64,000 nt of DNA from Lottiidibacillus patelloidae (GCF_002262935.1 NZ_NPIA01000006.1:165904-229903), one strand, 5' to 3'; counted from the first letter of the stretch, positions 27,237 to 36,957 are shown. The notes: a model not told the origin generated them from the sequence alone. Translations and numbers: made by a program.

Positions 27237-28726
27237 AGTTTGCCTCTTTTTCTGTTAATGAAAAGATATTTATTCGACCTGTTTCTAATAATGAAACTAA
27301 TGGTTTGCCAATAAGTTCTATAAAAGAATGGTCTACAAATCCTATTAATGTTAATTACCGTTTTAATGGAGAACTTCAAGGAAAGTTAGAAGGTAGAAGG
27401 TTATTATTAGAACAGTTAGATGTACCTTTAGAAGAAATTCATGAACACGTTGAGAACGGCTACATTAAATACCATAAAGGAATTACAGAAGATAATAACG
27501 CCCTGAAGTGTAATCGCTGTGGTAATAATGACGAAGCCTTTTTTGCTAGCTATCCTTGCGCTCGATGCTCTTTAAAGTGCAAGTATTGTCGTAAATGTAT
27601 TTTAATGGGGCGAATAGCAATGTGTACTGCGCTCGTTTCTTGGTGTGGTCCTAAGTGTAAAGGTCCAGAAATAGGTAACATAGAAATGAATTGGACAGGA
27701 AAGTTATCCCTTGGGCAAGAGAGAGCATCAGAAAGAGTAGTAAACGCAATATTGAAACAAGAAGATCTTTTAGTATGGGCGGTTTGCGGTGCTGGAAAGA
27801 CAGAAGTGTTGCTTAGTGGAATAAAACAGGCATTACAAATGAACATGAAAATTTGTGTAGCTAGTCCACGAGTCGATGTTATACACGAACTTACACCTCG
27901 ATTTAAAAACGTCTTTCCAAATGTAGAGGTTATATCACTTTACGGGGGAAGTAACGATAGAGGAAAAATCTCAAATTTTGTACTTGCAACGACACATCAG
28001 TTAATTCATTACTATAAATACTTTGATGCCATTATTATTGATGAAGTAGACGCCTTTCCATACTCTTATGACGAAATGCTTACTGTTGCGGTTCAAAATG
28101 CTAAAAAAGAGGTTGCGTCTACCGTTCTTTTATCTGCTACACCAGGAAAAGCAATTAGAGTAAACACTCCGACAATAAAAATACCAGCTCGGTACCATAG
28201 ATCCCCTTTACCAGTTCCATCTTTTTGTTGGATTGGAGACTGGAAAAAAAAGCTAGCTAAAAACAATATAACAAAAAAACTATATAACTGGCTTAAGAAA
28301 AGACTTGACGCAAGTAACCCAATTTTCGTATTCGTTCCTTCAGTAGAGGTCATGAAAAAGCTAGTAACAATATTAAAGAAACTAGATGGTCGCATTGAAT
28401 CAGTTTATGCAGAAGACAAAAGCCGAAAAGAAAAAGTTCAGCAATTTCGCGAAGGAAAAATACCGTGTTTAGTTACAACGACAATATTAGAAAGAGGAGT
28501 CACGGTTCCTAATTTACACGTTGCAGTTTATGGTTCTGAGGAAAGTGTTTTTTCTCGAAGTGCATTAGTTCAAATAGCAGGGAGAGTTGGCAGGAGTCAA
28601 GATTACCCAATTGGAGATGTAGTATTTTTTCATTATGGTAAAAGTCGGGCAATGGTTGAGGCCAGAGCGGAAATACTCGCAATGAACAAGGAAGGAAAGG
28701 AACTAGGTCTTTTAAATGAGGGATAA
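27233..28726 (+). CDS. comFA: ComFA, DNA uptake ATPase/helicase
   Basis: 497 residues. Superfamily 2 DEAD-box-like ATPase on the cytoplasmic face of the competence machine that drives import of single-stranded DNA. A four-cysteine zinc-finger region lies at about 93-122 (CNRC, CARC, CKYCRKC). Walker A CGAGKT is at 185-190, DEVD at 270-273, SATPGK near 303, and helicase C motifs TTTILERGV and QIAGRVGRS follow. The ATG at 27233 has only a moderate AGGGG site; no in-frame ATG/GTG/TTG lies between it and the upstream TGA. comFC follows after 6 bases. I found no clear ComK box (AAAA-N5-TTTT pairs). Confidence 0.94.
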   Translation: MKFASFSVNEKIFIRPVSNNETNGLPISSIKEWSTNPINVNYRFNGELQGKLEGRRLLLEQLDVPLEEIHEHVENGYIKYHKGITEDNNALKCNRCGNNDEAFFASYPCARCSLKCKYCRKCILMGRIAMCTALVSWCGPKCKGPEIGNIEMNWTGKLSLGQERASERVVNAILKQEDLLVWAVCGAGKTEVLLSGIKQALQMNMKICVASPRVDVIHELTPRFKNVFPNVEVISLYGGSNDRGKISNFVLATTHQLIHYYKYFDAIIIDEVDAFPYSYDEMLTVAVQNAKKEVASTVLLSATPGKAIRVNTPTIKIPARYHRSPLPVPSFCWIGDWKKKLAKNNITKKLYNWLKKRLDASNPIFVFVPSVEVMKKLVTILKKLDGRIESVYAEDKSRKEKVQQFREGKIPCLVTTTILERGVTVPNLHVAVYGSEESVFSRSALVQIAGRVGRSQDYPIGDVVFFHYGKSRAMVEARAEILAMNKEGKELGLLNEG

Positions 28727-28732
28727 GAGGAA

Positions 28733-29425
28733 ATGTCAAACTGCAGATGGTGTGGTAATGCAATTGATGTTTTAGGTTGGGATATTTTACTATGTGAAGA
28801 AACGCGAACAATTTGCGCTTATTGTGAAAGTTTACTTGAGAAAACTAGTGAATTTTCCTGTGTTATTTGTCATAAAAGACTGCAGAGGAATATGCAAGTA
28901 TGTGTTGATTGTAAAAGGTGGGAAAATAATAGTGATTGGCATGGAGTTCTGACCAAAAATCGATCGTTATATTATTACAATGAGTTTTTAAAAGATGTGA
29001 TAGCAAAATATAAATATCGTGGTGATTATGAGCTTGTAAAGCTGTTCAAGTTGAGGCTTCAAAAAGTTTATAATGAAGATTTTAGTGGTTTACCAACGGT
29101 TCCAATACCGCTAAGTAAAAAGAGGCAATATGCAAGAGGCTTTAATCAAGCAGTGGGTATTGCAGAACAATTAAAAGTACCTATTCATAATGTACTTACA
29201 AGATTAGCTTCTGATAAAAAACAAAGTAAAAAAGATAAAAAGAAGAGATTTTCTTACAAAAAGCCGATGTTTGCATGTAAGGATCTGCCGCATAGTATTC
29301 TAAAGGGAGGAGAAGTATTAATTATCGATGACGTATATACAACTGGAGCGACAATAAGGCATGCTGCGAAGGCTTTAAAAGACAGAGGAGTTGCTCGTGT
29401 ATTTTCGTTAACACTTGCTAGATAG
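28733..29425 (+). CDS. comFC: ComFC phosphoribosyltransferase-like competence protein
   Basis: 230 residues; its ribosome site GAGGG lies inside the end of comFA. N-terminal zinc cysteines in four pairs (CRWC 4-7, CAYC 28-31, CVIC 43-46, CVDC 57-60), then a type I phosphoribosyltransferase fold with the PRPP loop VLIIDDVYTTGAT near residue 195. ComFC works with ComFA in DNA uptake. comFB, which sits between the two in B. subtilis, is absent here. Confidence 0.93.
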   Translation: MSNCRWCGNAIDVLGWDILLCEETRTICAYCESLLEKTSEFSCVICHKRLQRNMQVCVDCKRWENNSDWHGVLTKNRSLYYYNEFLKDVIAKYKYRGDYELVKLFKLRLQKVYNEDFSGLPTVPIPLSKKRQYARGFNQAVGIAEQLKVPIHNVLTRLASDKKQSKKDKKKRFSYKKPMFACKDLPHSILKGGEVLIIDDVYTTGATIRHAAKALKDRGVARVFSLTLAR

Positions 29426-29430
29426 GAAAA

Positions 29431-29461
29431 AGGTTTAGCCACTTGGTTAATAGCTAAACCT
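29431..29461 (-). terminator. Terminator between comFC and the GDSL gene
   Basis: 9-bp stem AGGTTTAGC / GCTAAACCT. The T run lies on the minus strand (CCTTTTTCC), so it mainly serves the minus-strand GDSL gene. No strong T run follows on the plus strand. Confidence 0.72.
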
Positions 29462-29470
29462 CTCAAAATA

Positions 29471-31093
29471 TTATTGCAAGATATCTATTAATAAACTATC
29501 TTCTATTGCTGAACTACCACCGAAGAAAATATATTCTGTAATAATCTTCTGAGATAAGTAATTACTTACTTCTTCTGGGATACTTGAAGAAGAGACAAGG
29601 ATAATCGGAGAGTCATGCTTAGCTGCCAAAACGGAGCCAGTCAAAGCATCAGCAAATCCAAATCCATTTGCAACATATGCTGTATGTTTTTCATAACCGA
29701 AGTGTTTTATTACTTCTATTGCAGTATCAAATCGATTTTTTCCATCAATTCTAGTTTTATTTGGTAGCTGTCCAAGCAACTCATCTGAAATAACATCAGT
29801 ACCACCAACTGCTATAATGTTAGTTAGTCCATCAATGATATTGGACGTTTCAACAGGTAATATGTCCTTCTTTGTAAATAAGATTGGGTAACCTAGTTGT
29901 GCGGCAAAAGAAGCGACAGCAGTTCCGTCAGCAAAAGCTTCTCCATTTATTAAAATTGCCGAATCTGCATTTGAACCAATTTCAAGTGCAATATTAGCAG
30001 CTGTTTCATAGCGGTTTGCTCCAGCTATTCTTCTAACATTTAATTCTAGATCTTCTAATTGATTAAAAACATCATCTGAAACGGCAACATTTCCTCCCAA
30101 GATGATTGCGTTTGAAGCTCCTAATCTAATGATTTCGTTTTTGATTACAGTTGGTAATGTATGAGACTGAGTTAACAGTAAAGGGGCATCCAATTTATAT
30201 GATAGTGGAGCACCACTTAAGCCATCTGCAAAATCTTCACCACTAGCAATGATTACTGTATCAGCAGTTGGCCATCCTGAAGATGATATAGCAGCTGAAG
30301 TTTCGTATCTATCGCTACCAAAAACTCTATTAGAAATTTTCTCTAAAGCAGGTAGGTTTGCCACCATTGCTTGAATAAATTCACCTGCAATTGCTTGGTA
30401 TCCCGTTAAGCTAAGATGTACATCTTGTGGATTTGGTAAATATTCAAGAGTATTTTCAGCAATTACATCAAAAGTAGGAACAAAAGTAGATCCGCTTTGT
30501 AATGCAACAGCTTCTATAATACCATTTATTTGTTCGAGTATTGGTAAAAGCTGTTGTTGCTGTTCAACTGGTAAATAAGGCATAGCATTGAAGTAACCCA
30601 TTAAATAAATTTGTGCATCTGGGTTTAATGTTTTAATAGAAGTTACAATTCCAGTTAAGTTAGTCGCAATATTATTAAGAATTGAAGGGACCTTAGTAGG
30701 GTCCAATGTTACTCCAGTTTGAGTAATTTCTAATTGACTTAGAAGGTCATTTCCTCCAGCACTAATAGTAATAATATCAGCTTGTGAGATTGCTGGTTGG
30801 ACGTCAGGTACTTGCATATCAGCTAGAACATTTGCTGTCGTATACCCACCTACAGCGAAATCCTTGTTTAAGGTTACTTCATACCCGAGATTATAAAGAG
30901 CCTCTTTGACATAGTCTGGGTATCCCTTATCTATCGATTGATAAGGTGTATAGCCGGCAGCTAATGAATCTCCTAATGCAACATAACTTAATTGATTAAC
31001 TTGTGGTGGATAGGCATAAGATGTAGTTGGTAGTAATAAAGTAACTACCAATAAAAAGCTAAAAATGAACTTAATAAATTTAGTATTTTTCAT
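29471..31093 (-). CDS. SGNH/GDSL hydrolase with three CWB2 repeats
   Basis: 540 residues, ATG with AGGAGGGG upstream. Signal peptide 1-27. GDSL-type esterase/lipase domain about 33-245: block I VALGDSLAAGY with Ser43, block III SAGGNDLL with Asn115, block V PQDVHLSLTGY with His226. Then three CWB2 repeats (about 250-540; GSDRYETSAAIS, GLSGAPLSYKL, IILGGNVAVS, DGKNRFDTAIEV). Secreted, wall-held esterase; it could act on acyl or acetyl groups of wall polymers or on lipids, but the substrate is unknown. It occupies the place where B. subtilis has the flgM-flgKL-hag-fliDST cluster. Confidence 0.92.
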   Translation of the reverse strand: MKNTKFIKFIFSFLLVVTLLLPTTSYAYPPQVNQLSYVALGDSLAAGYTPYQSIDKGYPDYVKEALYNLGYEVTLNKDFAVGGYTTANVLADMQVPDVQPAISQADIITISAGGNDLLSQLEITQTGVTLDPTKVPSILNNIATNLTGIVTSIKTLNPDAQIYLMGYFNAMPYLPVEQQQQLLPILEQINGIIEAVALQSGSTFVPTFDVIAENTLEYLPNPQDVHLSLTGYQAIAGEFIQAMVANLPALEKISNRVFGSDRYETSAAISSSGWPTADTVIIASGEDFADGLSGAPLSYKLDAPLLLTQSHTLPTVIKNEIIRLGASNAIILGGNVAVSDDVFNQLEDLELNVRRIAGANRYETAANIALEIGSNADSAILINGEAFADGTAVASFAAQLGYPILFTKKDILPVETSNIIDGLTNIIAVGGTDVISDELLGQLPNKTRIDGKNRFDTAIEVIKHFGYEKHTAYVANGFGFADALTGSVLAAKHDSPIILVSSSSIPEEVSNYLSQKIITEYIFFGGSSAIEDSLLIDILQ

Positions 31094-31260
31094 ATTTTCC
31101 CCTCCTAAAGATTAGGTATTTGCTAAGAATTGTTAAAACCCTTTATTTTTTTAAAATATCAAAAATTAACTTTTTTGCACTGTATGATAAGAAATTTATT
31201 TGTTAGTTAGTAATAATAAAATGTTATAGGGCATACAGTAATATAACTATTTGATAAGAA

Positions 31261-31289
31261 TTGACAATGGAATTTTCTTATTTTATAGT
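31261..31289 (+). promoter_or_regulatory. SigA-type promoter of the cold-shock gene
   Basis: Consensus TTGACA (31261-31266), 17-base spacer, TATAGT (31284-31289). Implies a 5' leader of about 55 bases before the csp start. Confidence 0.8.
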
Positions 31290-31351
31290 CAAAATATGGG
31301 TGTCTTACCCAGGAATATATCTTTACATGAAGAAGGGATTGTGAAAGTAGT

Positions 31352-31549
31352 ATGCAAGGTAAAGTAAAATGGTTTAACAGTGAAAAAGGTTTTGGATTTA
31401 TTGAACGTGAAGACGGAGAAGATGTATTCGTACACTTCTCAGCAATACAAATGGATGGCTATAAAGCATTAGAAGAAGGCCAAGATGTAGAATTTGATAT
31501 TGTTGATGGCGATCGTGGACCACAAGCTGCTAACGTAACTAAGCTTTAA
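31352..31549 (+). CDS. csp: Cold-shock protein, CspB family
   Basis: 65 residues, the usual length. Single OB-fold nucleic-acid-binding domain with KGFGFIE (RNP1) and VFVHFSAI (RNP2). It acts as an RNA chaperone in the cytoplasm. It has its own consensus promoter and a strong terminator. The ribosome site is weak (AAGGG about 14 bases away, or GTGAAAG closer), which fits leader-controlled translation of csp mRNAs. Confidence 0.95.
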   Translation: MQGKVKWFNSEKGFGFIEREDGEDVFVHFSAIQMDGYKALEEGQDVEFDIVDGDRGPQAANVTKL

Positions 31550-31586
31550 TTAAATTTAATTAAAAATTATGAAAGAAAACTATTAT

Positions 31587-31618
31587 ATGCCCCTCTAATT
31601 AGGAGGGGCATTTTTTTG
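31587..31618 (+). terminator. Intrinsic terminator after csp
   Basis: 9-bp stem ATGCCCCTC / GAGGGGCAT around a palindromic loop, followed by TTTTTTT. Confidence 0.92.
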
Positions 31619-31719
31619 CGAAAAAAAGTTGAGATATTCTTAATATGCTAAAAAAAGTAGGGGCAAAAATGCATTTTTTCATCTAAAAAAACATTTTTTC
31701 AGGGGGATTTAATAGTCTG

Positions 31720-31735
31720 TGTGACATTGCTCACT
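31720..31735 (+). promoter_or_regulatory. Fnr-type binding site upstream of doxX
   Basis: TGTGA-CATTGC-TCACT matches the Bacillus Fnr/Crp-type consensus TGTGA-N6-TCACT exactly. A TAGCAT hexamer at 31757-31762 would be the -10 if the site is centred at -41.5, the usual class II activator position. Confidence 0.7.
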
Positions 31736-31807
31736 TACCGAACAAGAAAGAAGTAATAGCATATAAGTAAGGAAAAAAACTTATATGATGGAAGAAGGGT
31801 GATTTTG

Positions 31808-32326
31808 ATGTTTGTAACATTTTTAAGAAAAAATCGTTTTATGCCATTAATATTTTTAATTTTACGATTTTACCTCGGGTGGGCTTGGTTAACTGCTGGA
31901 TGGGGGAAAGTAACTGGTGAATTTAATGCGGAAGGGTATTTAAAAGGAGCAGTGAAGAAAGCAAGTGGTGAACACCCATCTGTACAAGGATGGTGGGCTG
32001 ACTTCTTATCGAGCTTCGCGATTCCAAATGTAGAGTTGTTTAACTTTTTAGTACCGTGGGGTGAACTACTAGTAGGAATTGCGTTACTATTAGGATCTTT
32101 CACAACCTTTGCAGCATTAATGGGAGCAGTAATGAACTTCGCTTTTCTGTTTTCTGGAACAATTAGCACAAACCCACAAATGGTATTAATCACAGTCTTT
32201 TTACTAGTAGCAGGGGCTAATGCTGGAAAGATTGGATTGGACCGCTGGTTGCTTCCACTGGTTGATAACACGTGGAATAGAATATTAAATAGAAAAGATA
32301 GAAGAAAATCCGACTTTCCAATGTGA
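31808..32326 (+). CDS. DoxX family membrane protein
   Basis: 172 residues from the ATG at 31808, 8 bases after AAGGG; an in-frame GTG at 31799 would overlap that site. Four transmembrane helices, with the family pattern RFYLGWAWLTAGWGKVTG at the start and PWGELLVGIALLLG in the middle. DoxX members are membrane partners in quinone-linked redox or thiol oxidation; the exact role here is unknown. The upstream Fnr box suggests expression under oxygen limitation. Confidence 0.85.
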   Translation: MFVTFLRKNRFMPLIFLILRFYLGWAWLTAGWGKVTGEFNAEGYLKGAVKKASGEHPSVQGWWADFLSSFAIPNVELFNFLVPWGELLVGIALLLGSFTTFAALMGAVMNFAFLFSGTISTNPQMVLITVFLLVAGANAGKIGLDRWLLPLVDNTWNRILNRKDRRKSDFPM

Positions 32327-32450
32327 AACTTCAAATAATGAAAAAGCTTCTTACCTTGGTTGATCGTAATCATATTATTTTGAGATAAACATAAGTTAGT
32401 TTAAATATCCATTTATCGCTAATTATCAGTATTTTTAAAAAATAAAACAT

Positions 32451-32476
32451 GTTTAAGAAGGACTTTAAATGGATAA
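32451..32476 (+). promoter_or_regulatory. SigB-type promoter of hpf
   Basis: GTTTAA (32451-32456), 14-base spacer, GGATAA (32471-32476); compare the SigB consensus GTTTAA-N12-15-GGGTAT. hpf (yvyD) of B. subtilis is known to be SigB-dependent, which supports the match. Confidence 0.65.
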
Positions 32477-32517
32477 TGTAGAATATGTTATTAAATACCG
32501 CAAAAGGAGGAGTTTAA

Positions 32518-33051
32518 ATGATCTATAACATTCGTGGTGAAAACATAACCGTAACTCCAGCTCTTCATGAGTACGTGGAAAAAAAGGTAGGTAAGCTTGA
32601 AAAGTATTTTGATAGCCCTAACTCAGATGTCCATGTAAAACTAAAGGTTTATAATGATGAGCAGCAAATTGAAGTAACAATCCCGATGCCAAACTTATTG
32701 CTTCGTGCAGAAGAAACGCATGAGGATATGTACGCGGCTATCGATCTTGTCGTCAGTAAGCTTGAACGACAAATTCGCAAACATAAAACAAAGATTAACA
32801 GAAAATTTCGTCAGCCAACTGACACAAAATACTTATTTGCAACAGTAGGAAAAGACGAAAACATTGATGAAGATATCGAGGTTGTTCGTACAAAGCGTTT
32901 TAATCTAAAACCGATGGACTCAGAAGAGGCTATTTTACAAATGGATATGTTAGGCCACAGTTTCTTTGTTTATACGAATGCTGAAACTGGTAACACAAAC
33001 GTTGTGTACCGTCGAAAAGACGGCAGATATGGATTAATTGAGCCGAACTAA
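32518..33051 (+). CDS. hpf: Long-form ribosome hibernation promoting factor
   Basis: 177 residues, ATG after AAAGGAGGAG. N-terminal S30AE/YfiA domain (about 1-100; MIYNIRGENITVTPALHEYVEKK) that sits in the mRNA/tRNA channel, and the C-terminal long-HPF dimerisation domain (about 122-177; VVRTKRFNLKPMDSEEAILQ, GHSFFVYTNAETG) that joins two 70S ribosomes into 100S particles. Located directly before secA, as in B. subtilis. Confidence 0.95.
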   Translation: MIYNIRGENITVTPALHEYVEKKVGKLEKYFDSPNSDVHVKLKVYNDEQQIEVTIPMPNLLLRAEETHEDMYAAIDLVVSKLERQIRKHKTKINRKFRQPTDTKYLFATVGKDENIDEDIEVVRTKRFNLKPMDSEEAILQMDMLGHSFFVYTNAETGNTNVVYRRKDGRYGLIEPN

Positions 33052-33102
33052 ACATACATGTGATGTGTCATAAAGACGTATAATAATTAAATGAAAAGAC
33101 GT

Positions 33103-33132
33103 AGCACAGCTTACGAGCTGTGCTTTTTACTT
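33103..33132 (+). terminator. Intrinsic terminator between hpf and secA
   Basis: 9-bp stem AGCACAGCT / AGCTGTGCT with tetraloop TACG, then TTTTACTTTT. Confidence 0.9.
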
Positions 33133-33135
33133 TTC

Positions 33136-33164
33136 TTGTCACTATGCTAACAAACTGTTACTAT
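33136..33164 (+). promoter_or_regulatory. Probable SigA promoter of secA
   Basis: TTGTCA (33136-33141), 17-base spacer, TACTAT (33159-33164); five of six bases match consensus in each box. It lies just after the hpf terminator and about 30 bases before the secA start. Confidence 0.6.
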
Positions 33165-33201
33165 AAACATAGATAAAAACGATTATTGAGGAGCGTTAGA
33201 G

Positions 33202-35709
33202 ATGCTGGGATTACTAAAAAAATTCATGGATACGAATGAACGCGAAATAAAGAGATTGCAAAAGATAGTCGATAAAATTGAGGCATTAGAAACGGATATT
33301 TCAAAGTTATCTGATGATGGAATTAAACAAAAAACAGAAGAGTTCAAAAAACGCATTGCAGATGGTGAAGAACTTGATGCAATCTTACCTGAAGCTTTTG
33401 CTGTTGTAAGAGAGGCATCGAAGCGTGTCCTTAAAATGCGCCCGTATCCAGTGCAATTAGTTGGAGCTATTTCATTACATGAAGGTAATATTTCAGAGAT
33501 GAAAACAGGGGAAGGTAAAACGTTAACTGCAACAATGCCTGTTTATTTAAACGCATTAACGGGTAAAGGTGTTCATGTTATTACCGTAAACGAATACTTA
33601 GCTAGTCGTGATGCAGAGGAAATGGGTGAACTCTACAATTTCCTTGGCTTAACTGTAGGCTTAAACTTAAACTCTATGTCCCGTCAAGAAAAGAAAGAAG
33701 CGTATGCAGCAGATATTACATACGGTACAAATAATGAATTTGGCTTTGACTACTTACGAGACAATATGGTCCTATACAAAGAACAAATGGTACAACGTGA
33801 ATTGCATTATGCGATTGTCGATGAGGTAGACTCTATCTTAATAGATGAAGCTCGTACACCATTAATCATTTCAGGTACTGCTGAAAAATCTGCACAACTT
33901 TACCACGATGCAGATCGCTTCGTTCGTACATTAACACGTGACACTCATTTTACTTACGATGAAAAAACGAAGAGTGTTCTATTAACAGAAGAAGGTATTT
34001 CAAAAGCAGAGCAATCGTTTAAAATTGAAAACTTGTTTGATGTAAACAATGTAACAATTAACCATCATATTAACCAAGCGTTACGCGCGCACCACACAAT
34101 GCAACGTGATGTAGATTACGTTGTGCAAGAAGATGAAGGTGTAGTAATTGTCGACTCCTTTACGGGCCGATTAATGAAAGGTCGAAAATATAGCGATGGG
34201 CTTCATCAAGCGATTGAAGCAAAAGAAGGTCTCGCAATACAAAATGAAAGTAAAACTTTAGCAACAATAACGTTCCAAAACTACTTCCGTATGTATGATA
34301 AATTATCTGGTATGACTGGTACTGCAAAAACGGAAGAAGAAGAATTCCAAAACATATATAATATGAATGTTTTAGTTATTCCAACGAATTTACCAATTGC
34401 TCGTGAAGACAAGCCAGACTTAATATACAAAACGATGGAAGGTAAGTTTAAAGCACTAATTAAGCAAATAAATGAACGTCATAAAAAAGGCCAACCAATT
34501 CTTGTAGGTACGGTTGATATTGAAACATCCGAATACTTATCTAGTTTACTAAAAAAGAGTGGCATTAAACATAATGTCTTAAACGCAAAACAGCACGAAA
34601 AAGAAGCTGATATTATTGCTAATGCTGGTCAAAAAGGTGCAGTTACTATTGCGACAAACATGGCTGGTCGTGGTACAGATATTAAACTAGGCGATGGCGT
34701 TAAAGACCTTGGTGGACTTTGTGTATTTGCGACAGAGCGTCATGAATCACGTCGTATTGATAATCAGCTTCGTGGTCGTTCTGGTCGTCAAGGTGACCCA
34801 GGATTTTCTCAATTCTACATTTCGATGGAAGATGAATTAATGCGTCGTTTTGGTTCTGAGAATATGCGCAGTTTAATGGATCGCTTAGGAATGGATGACG
34901 AGCAACCAATTGAAAGTAAGTTAGTTACTCGTGCTGTTGAATCAGCGCAAAAACGAGTAGAAGGTAATAACTTTGATGCTCGTAAACAATTACTTCAATA
35001 TGATGACGTTCTTCGTCAACAACGTGAAGTTATCTATAATCAACGTAAAGTTATTCTAGAAGCGGAAAACTTACGTAGCCACATCGAAGGAATGATTCAA
35101 GGTACAGTTGAACGAAGTGTAACAGCACATACACCACCAAATTCAGTTCCAGAAGAATGGGATATTAAAGCTATTGCAGAATATGCAACGGCAACTTACC
35201 TCGATGAAGGTGATGTAACAGAGCAAGACTTACGTGGTAAAGAACCGGAAGAAATGATTGAATTATTATATAAGAAAGCAATTGCGAACTACGATGAGCG
35301 AGAAGAAATGTTTGAGACAGACCGTTTACGAGAGTTTGAAAAAGTAATCGTACTCCGTGCGGTTGACCGCAAATGGATGGATCATATTGATTCAATGGAT
35401 CAATTACGCCAAGGAATTCACCTTCGTGCGTATGGACAAATTAATCCACTACGCGAATATCAAATGGAAGGTTTCGCAATGTTTGAAGAAATGATTGCTT
35501 CAATTGAAGAAGAAGCGGCAATTTACATCAATAAGGCGAAAATGGCCGGTAATATTGAACGTGAACAAGTAGCACAAGGAAGAGCTGTACGTCCTGTAAG
35601 TGGAAAAGAAGAAAAGCGGAAGCCGTTTGTTAAAAAGATAACAGTAGGTCGTAATGATCCTTGCCCATGTGGAAGTGGGAAAAAATATAAAAACTGCTGT
35701 GCAAAATAA
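33202..35709 (+). CDS. secA: Protein translocase ATPase SecA
   Basis: 835 residues, close to B. subtilis SecA in length. Motor of the Sec pathway, pushing preproteins through SecYEG. Walker A GEGKT is at 103-107; [15 protein letters not shown] carries the Walker B region; the helicase C part has [11 protein letters not shown] and [13 protein letters not shown]. The extreme C-terminus keeps the zinc motif [13 protein letters not shown]. The heavy load of Sec-type secreted proteins in this window should depend on it. Confidence 0.97.
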   Translation: MLGLLKKFMDTNEREIKRLQKIVDKIEALETDISKLSDDGIKQKTEEFKKRIADGEELDAILPEAFAVVREASKRVLKMRPYPVQLVGAISLHEGNISEMKTGEGKTLTATMPVYLNALTGKGVHVITVNEYLASRDAEEMGELYNFLGLTVGLNLNSMSRQEKKEAYAADITYGTNNEFGFDYLRDNMVLYKEQMVQRELHYAIVDEVDSILIDEARTPLIISGTAEKSAQLYHDADRFVRTLTRDTHFTYDEKTKSVLLTEEGISKAEQSFKIENLFDVNNVTINHHINQALRAHHTMQRDVDYVVQEDEGVVIVDSFTGRLMKGRKYSDGLHQAIEAKEGLAIQNESKTLATITFQNYFRMYDKLSGMTGTAKTEEEEFQNIYNMNVLVIPTNLPIAREDKPDLIYKTMEGKFKALIKQINERHKKGQPILVGTVDIETSEYLSSLLKKSGIKHNVLNAKQHEKEADIIANAGQKGAVTIATNMAGRGTDIKLGDGVKDLGGLCVFATERHESRRIDNQLRGRSGRQGDPGFSQFYISMEDELMRRFGSENMRSLMDRLGMDDEQPIESKLVTRAVESAQKRVEGNNFDARKQLLQYDDVLRQQREVIYNQRKVILEAENLRSHIEGMIQGTVERSVTAHTPPNSVPEEWDIKAIAEYATATYLDEGDVTEQDLRGKEPEEMIELLYKKAIANYDEREEMFETDRLREFEKVIVLRAVDRKWMDHIDSMDQLRQGIHLRAYGQINPLREYQMEGFAMFEEMIASIEEEAAIYINKAKMAGNIEREQVAQGRAVRPVSGKEEKRKPFVKKITVGRNDPCPCGSGKKYKNCCAK

Positions 35710-35738
35710 GAAACACATACTATAGAGGTGGCTACAAC

Positions 35739-36843
35739 GTGGAACTTGTGGAAATTAAGCAAGAGTTAACGAAATTAGAAAAACGAATAAATGAATTTAG
35801 GGGGTCTCTTTGACCTCGATGCAAAAAAAACTCGAATTGAAGAATTAGAAGAAAAAATGTCGGCAGCAAACTTCTGGGATGACCAGCAAGCTGCGCAGAC
35901 AGTTATTAATGAAGCGAATGACTTGAAAGATAAAGTCGGGCAATTTTCTGACTTAGCTGATGCATACGAAAATTTAGAAGTTTCTTATGAACTAGTTAAA
36001 GAAGAAGCGGATGAAGATCTTGAGAAGGAATTAGTAAAAGAATTATTAGTGCTAACGAAAGAAATGAATGAGTTTGAACTAGCTCTTCTATTAAGTGAGC
36101 CATATGATAAAAATAATGCAATTCTCGAACTTCACCCTGGTGCAGGTGGTACTGAGTCACAAGACTGGGCATCGATGTTATTACGTATGTACACTCGTTG
36201 GGCTGAACGAAAAGGCTATAAAGTGGAAACAATTGATTATTTGCCAGGTGATGAAGCTGGAGTAAAGAGTGTGACATTATTAATAAAAGGACATAATGCA
36301 TACGGATACTTAAAAGCAGAGAAAGGCGTTCATCGTTTAGTCCGAATCTCACCTTTCGACTCTTCAGGTAGACGTCATACGTCATTTGTATCATGTGAAG
36401 TTGTCCCAGAGTTCAATGATGAAGTGGAAATTGAAGTACGTACAGAAGATATTAAAGTAGATACGTATCGTGCGAGTGGTGCTGGTGGTCAGCACATTAA
36501 CACGACGGATTCAGCTGTCCGTATTACACATCTACCAACAAATACAGTAGTGCAATGTCAAACACAGCGCTCGCAAATTAAAAATCGTGAACAAGCGATG
36601 AAAATGCTTAAAGCTAAGCTTTATCAGAAGAAGATTGAAGAACAACAAGCAGAACTAAATGAAATTCGTGGTGAGCAGAAGGAAATTGGCTGGGGAAGTC
36701 AAATCCGCTCTTATGTTTTCCACCCTTACTCAATGGTAAAAGACCATCGCACAAGCGTTGAAGTTGGTAATGTCAATAGTGTTATGGATGGAGAATTAGA
36801 CCCGTTTATAGATGGTTATTTACGTTCTAAAATTAATAGATAA
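35739..36843 (+). CDS. prfB: Peptide chain release factor 2, programmed +1 frameshift
   Basis: Reads stop codons UAA/UGA. GTG start at 35739 (AGAGGTG about 9 bases upstream). The first 24 codons end at an in-frame TGA (35811-35813); translation resumes in the +1 frame at GAC (35812), giving about 367 residues. The slippery CTT TGA C and the internal Shine-Dalgarno-like AGGGGG (35799-35804), 3 bases before CTT, are the classic autoregulatory signal: low RF2 raises frameshifting. Motifs: SPF ([11 protein letters not shown]) for stop recognition and GGQ ([11 protein letters not shown]) for peptide release. Not a pseudogene. Confidence 0.96.
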
Positions 36844-36846
36844 ATG

Positions 36847-36878
36847 AAATAACCCTTGTGAAAGGGTTATTTTTTTTA
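36847..36878 (+). terminator. Intrinsic terminator after prfB
   Basis: 11-bp stem AAATAACCCTT / AAGGGTTATTT with loop GTGA, then a run of T. Confidence 0.9.
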
Positions 36879-36957
36879 CCTTCACAAATAATAAGTTAAG
36901 ATGTATACTCGTTAAGGTTATACTTTTGAAATATTATGAAAAGTGAGTGTTGACATT

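Noticed and set aside
35739..35813. prfB as a broken gene because of its in-frame TGA
   Set aside because: The stop, the CTT TGA C slip site and the AGGGGG stimulator are the known programmed frameshift signal, and the rest of the gene is intact.
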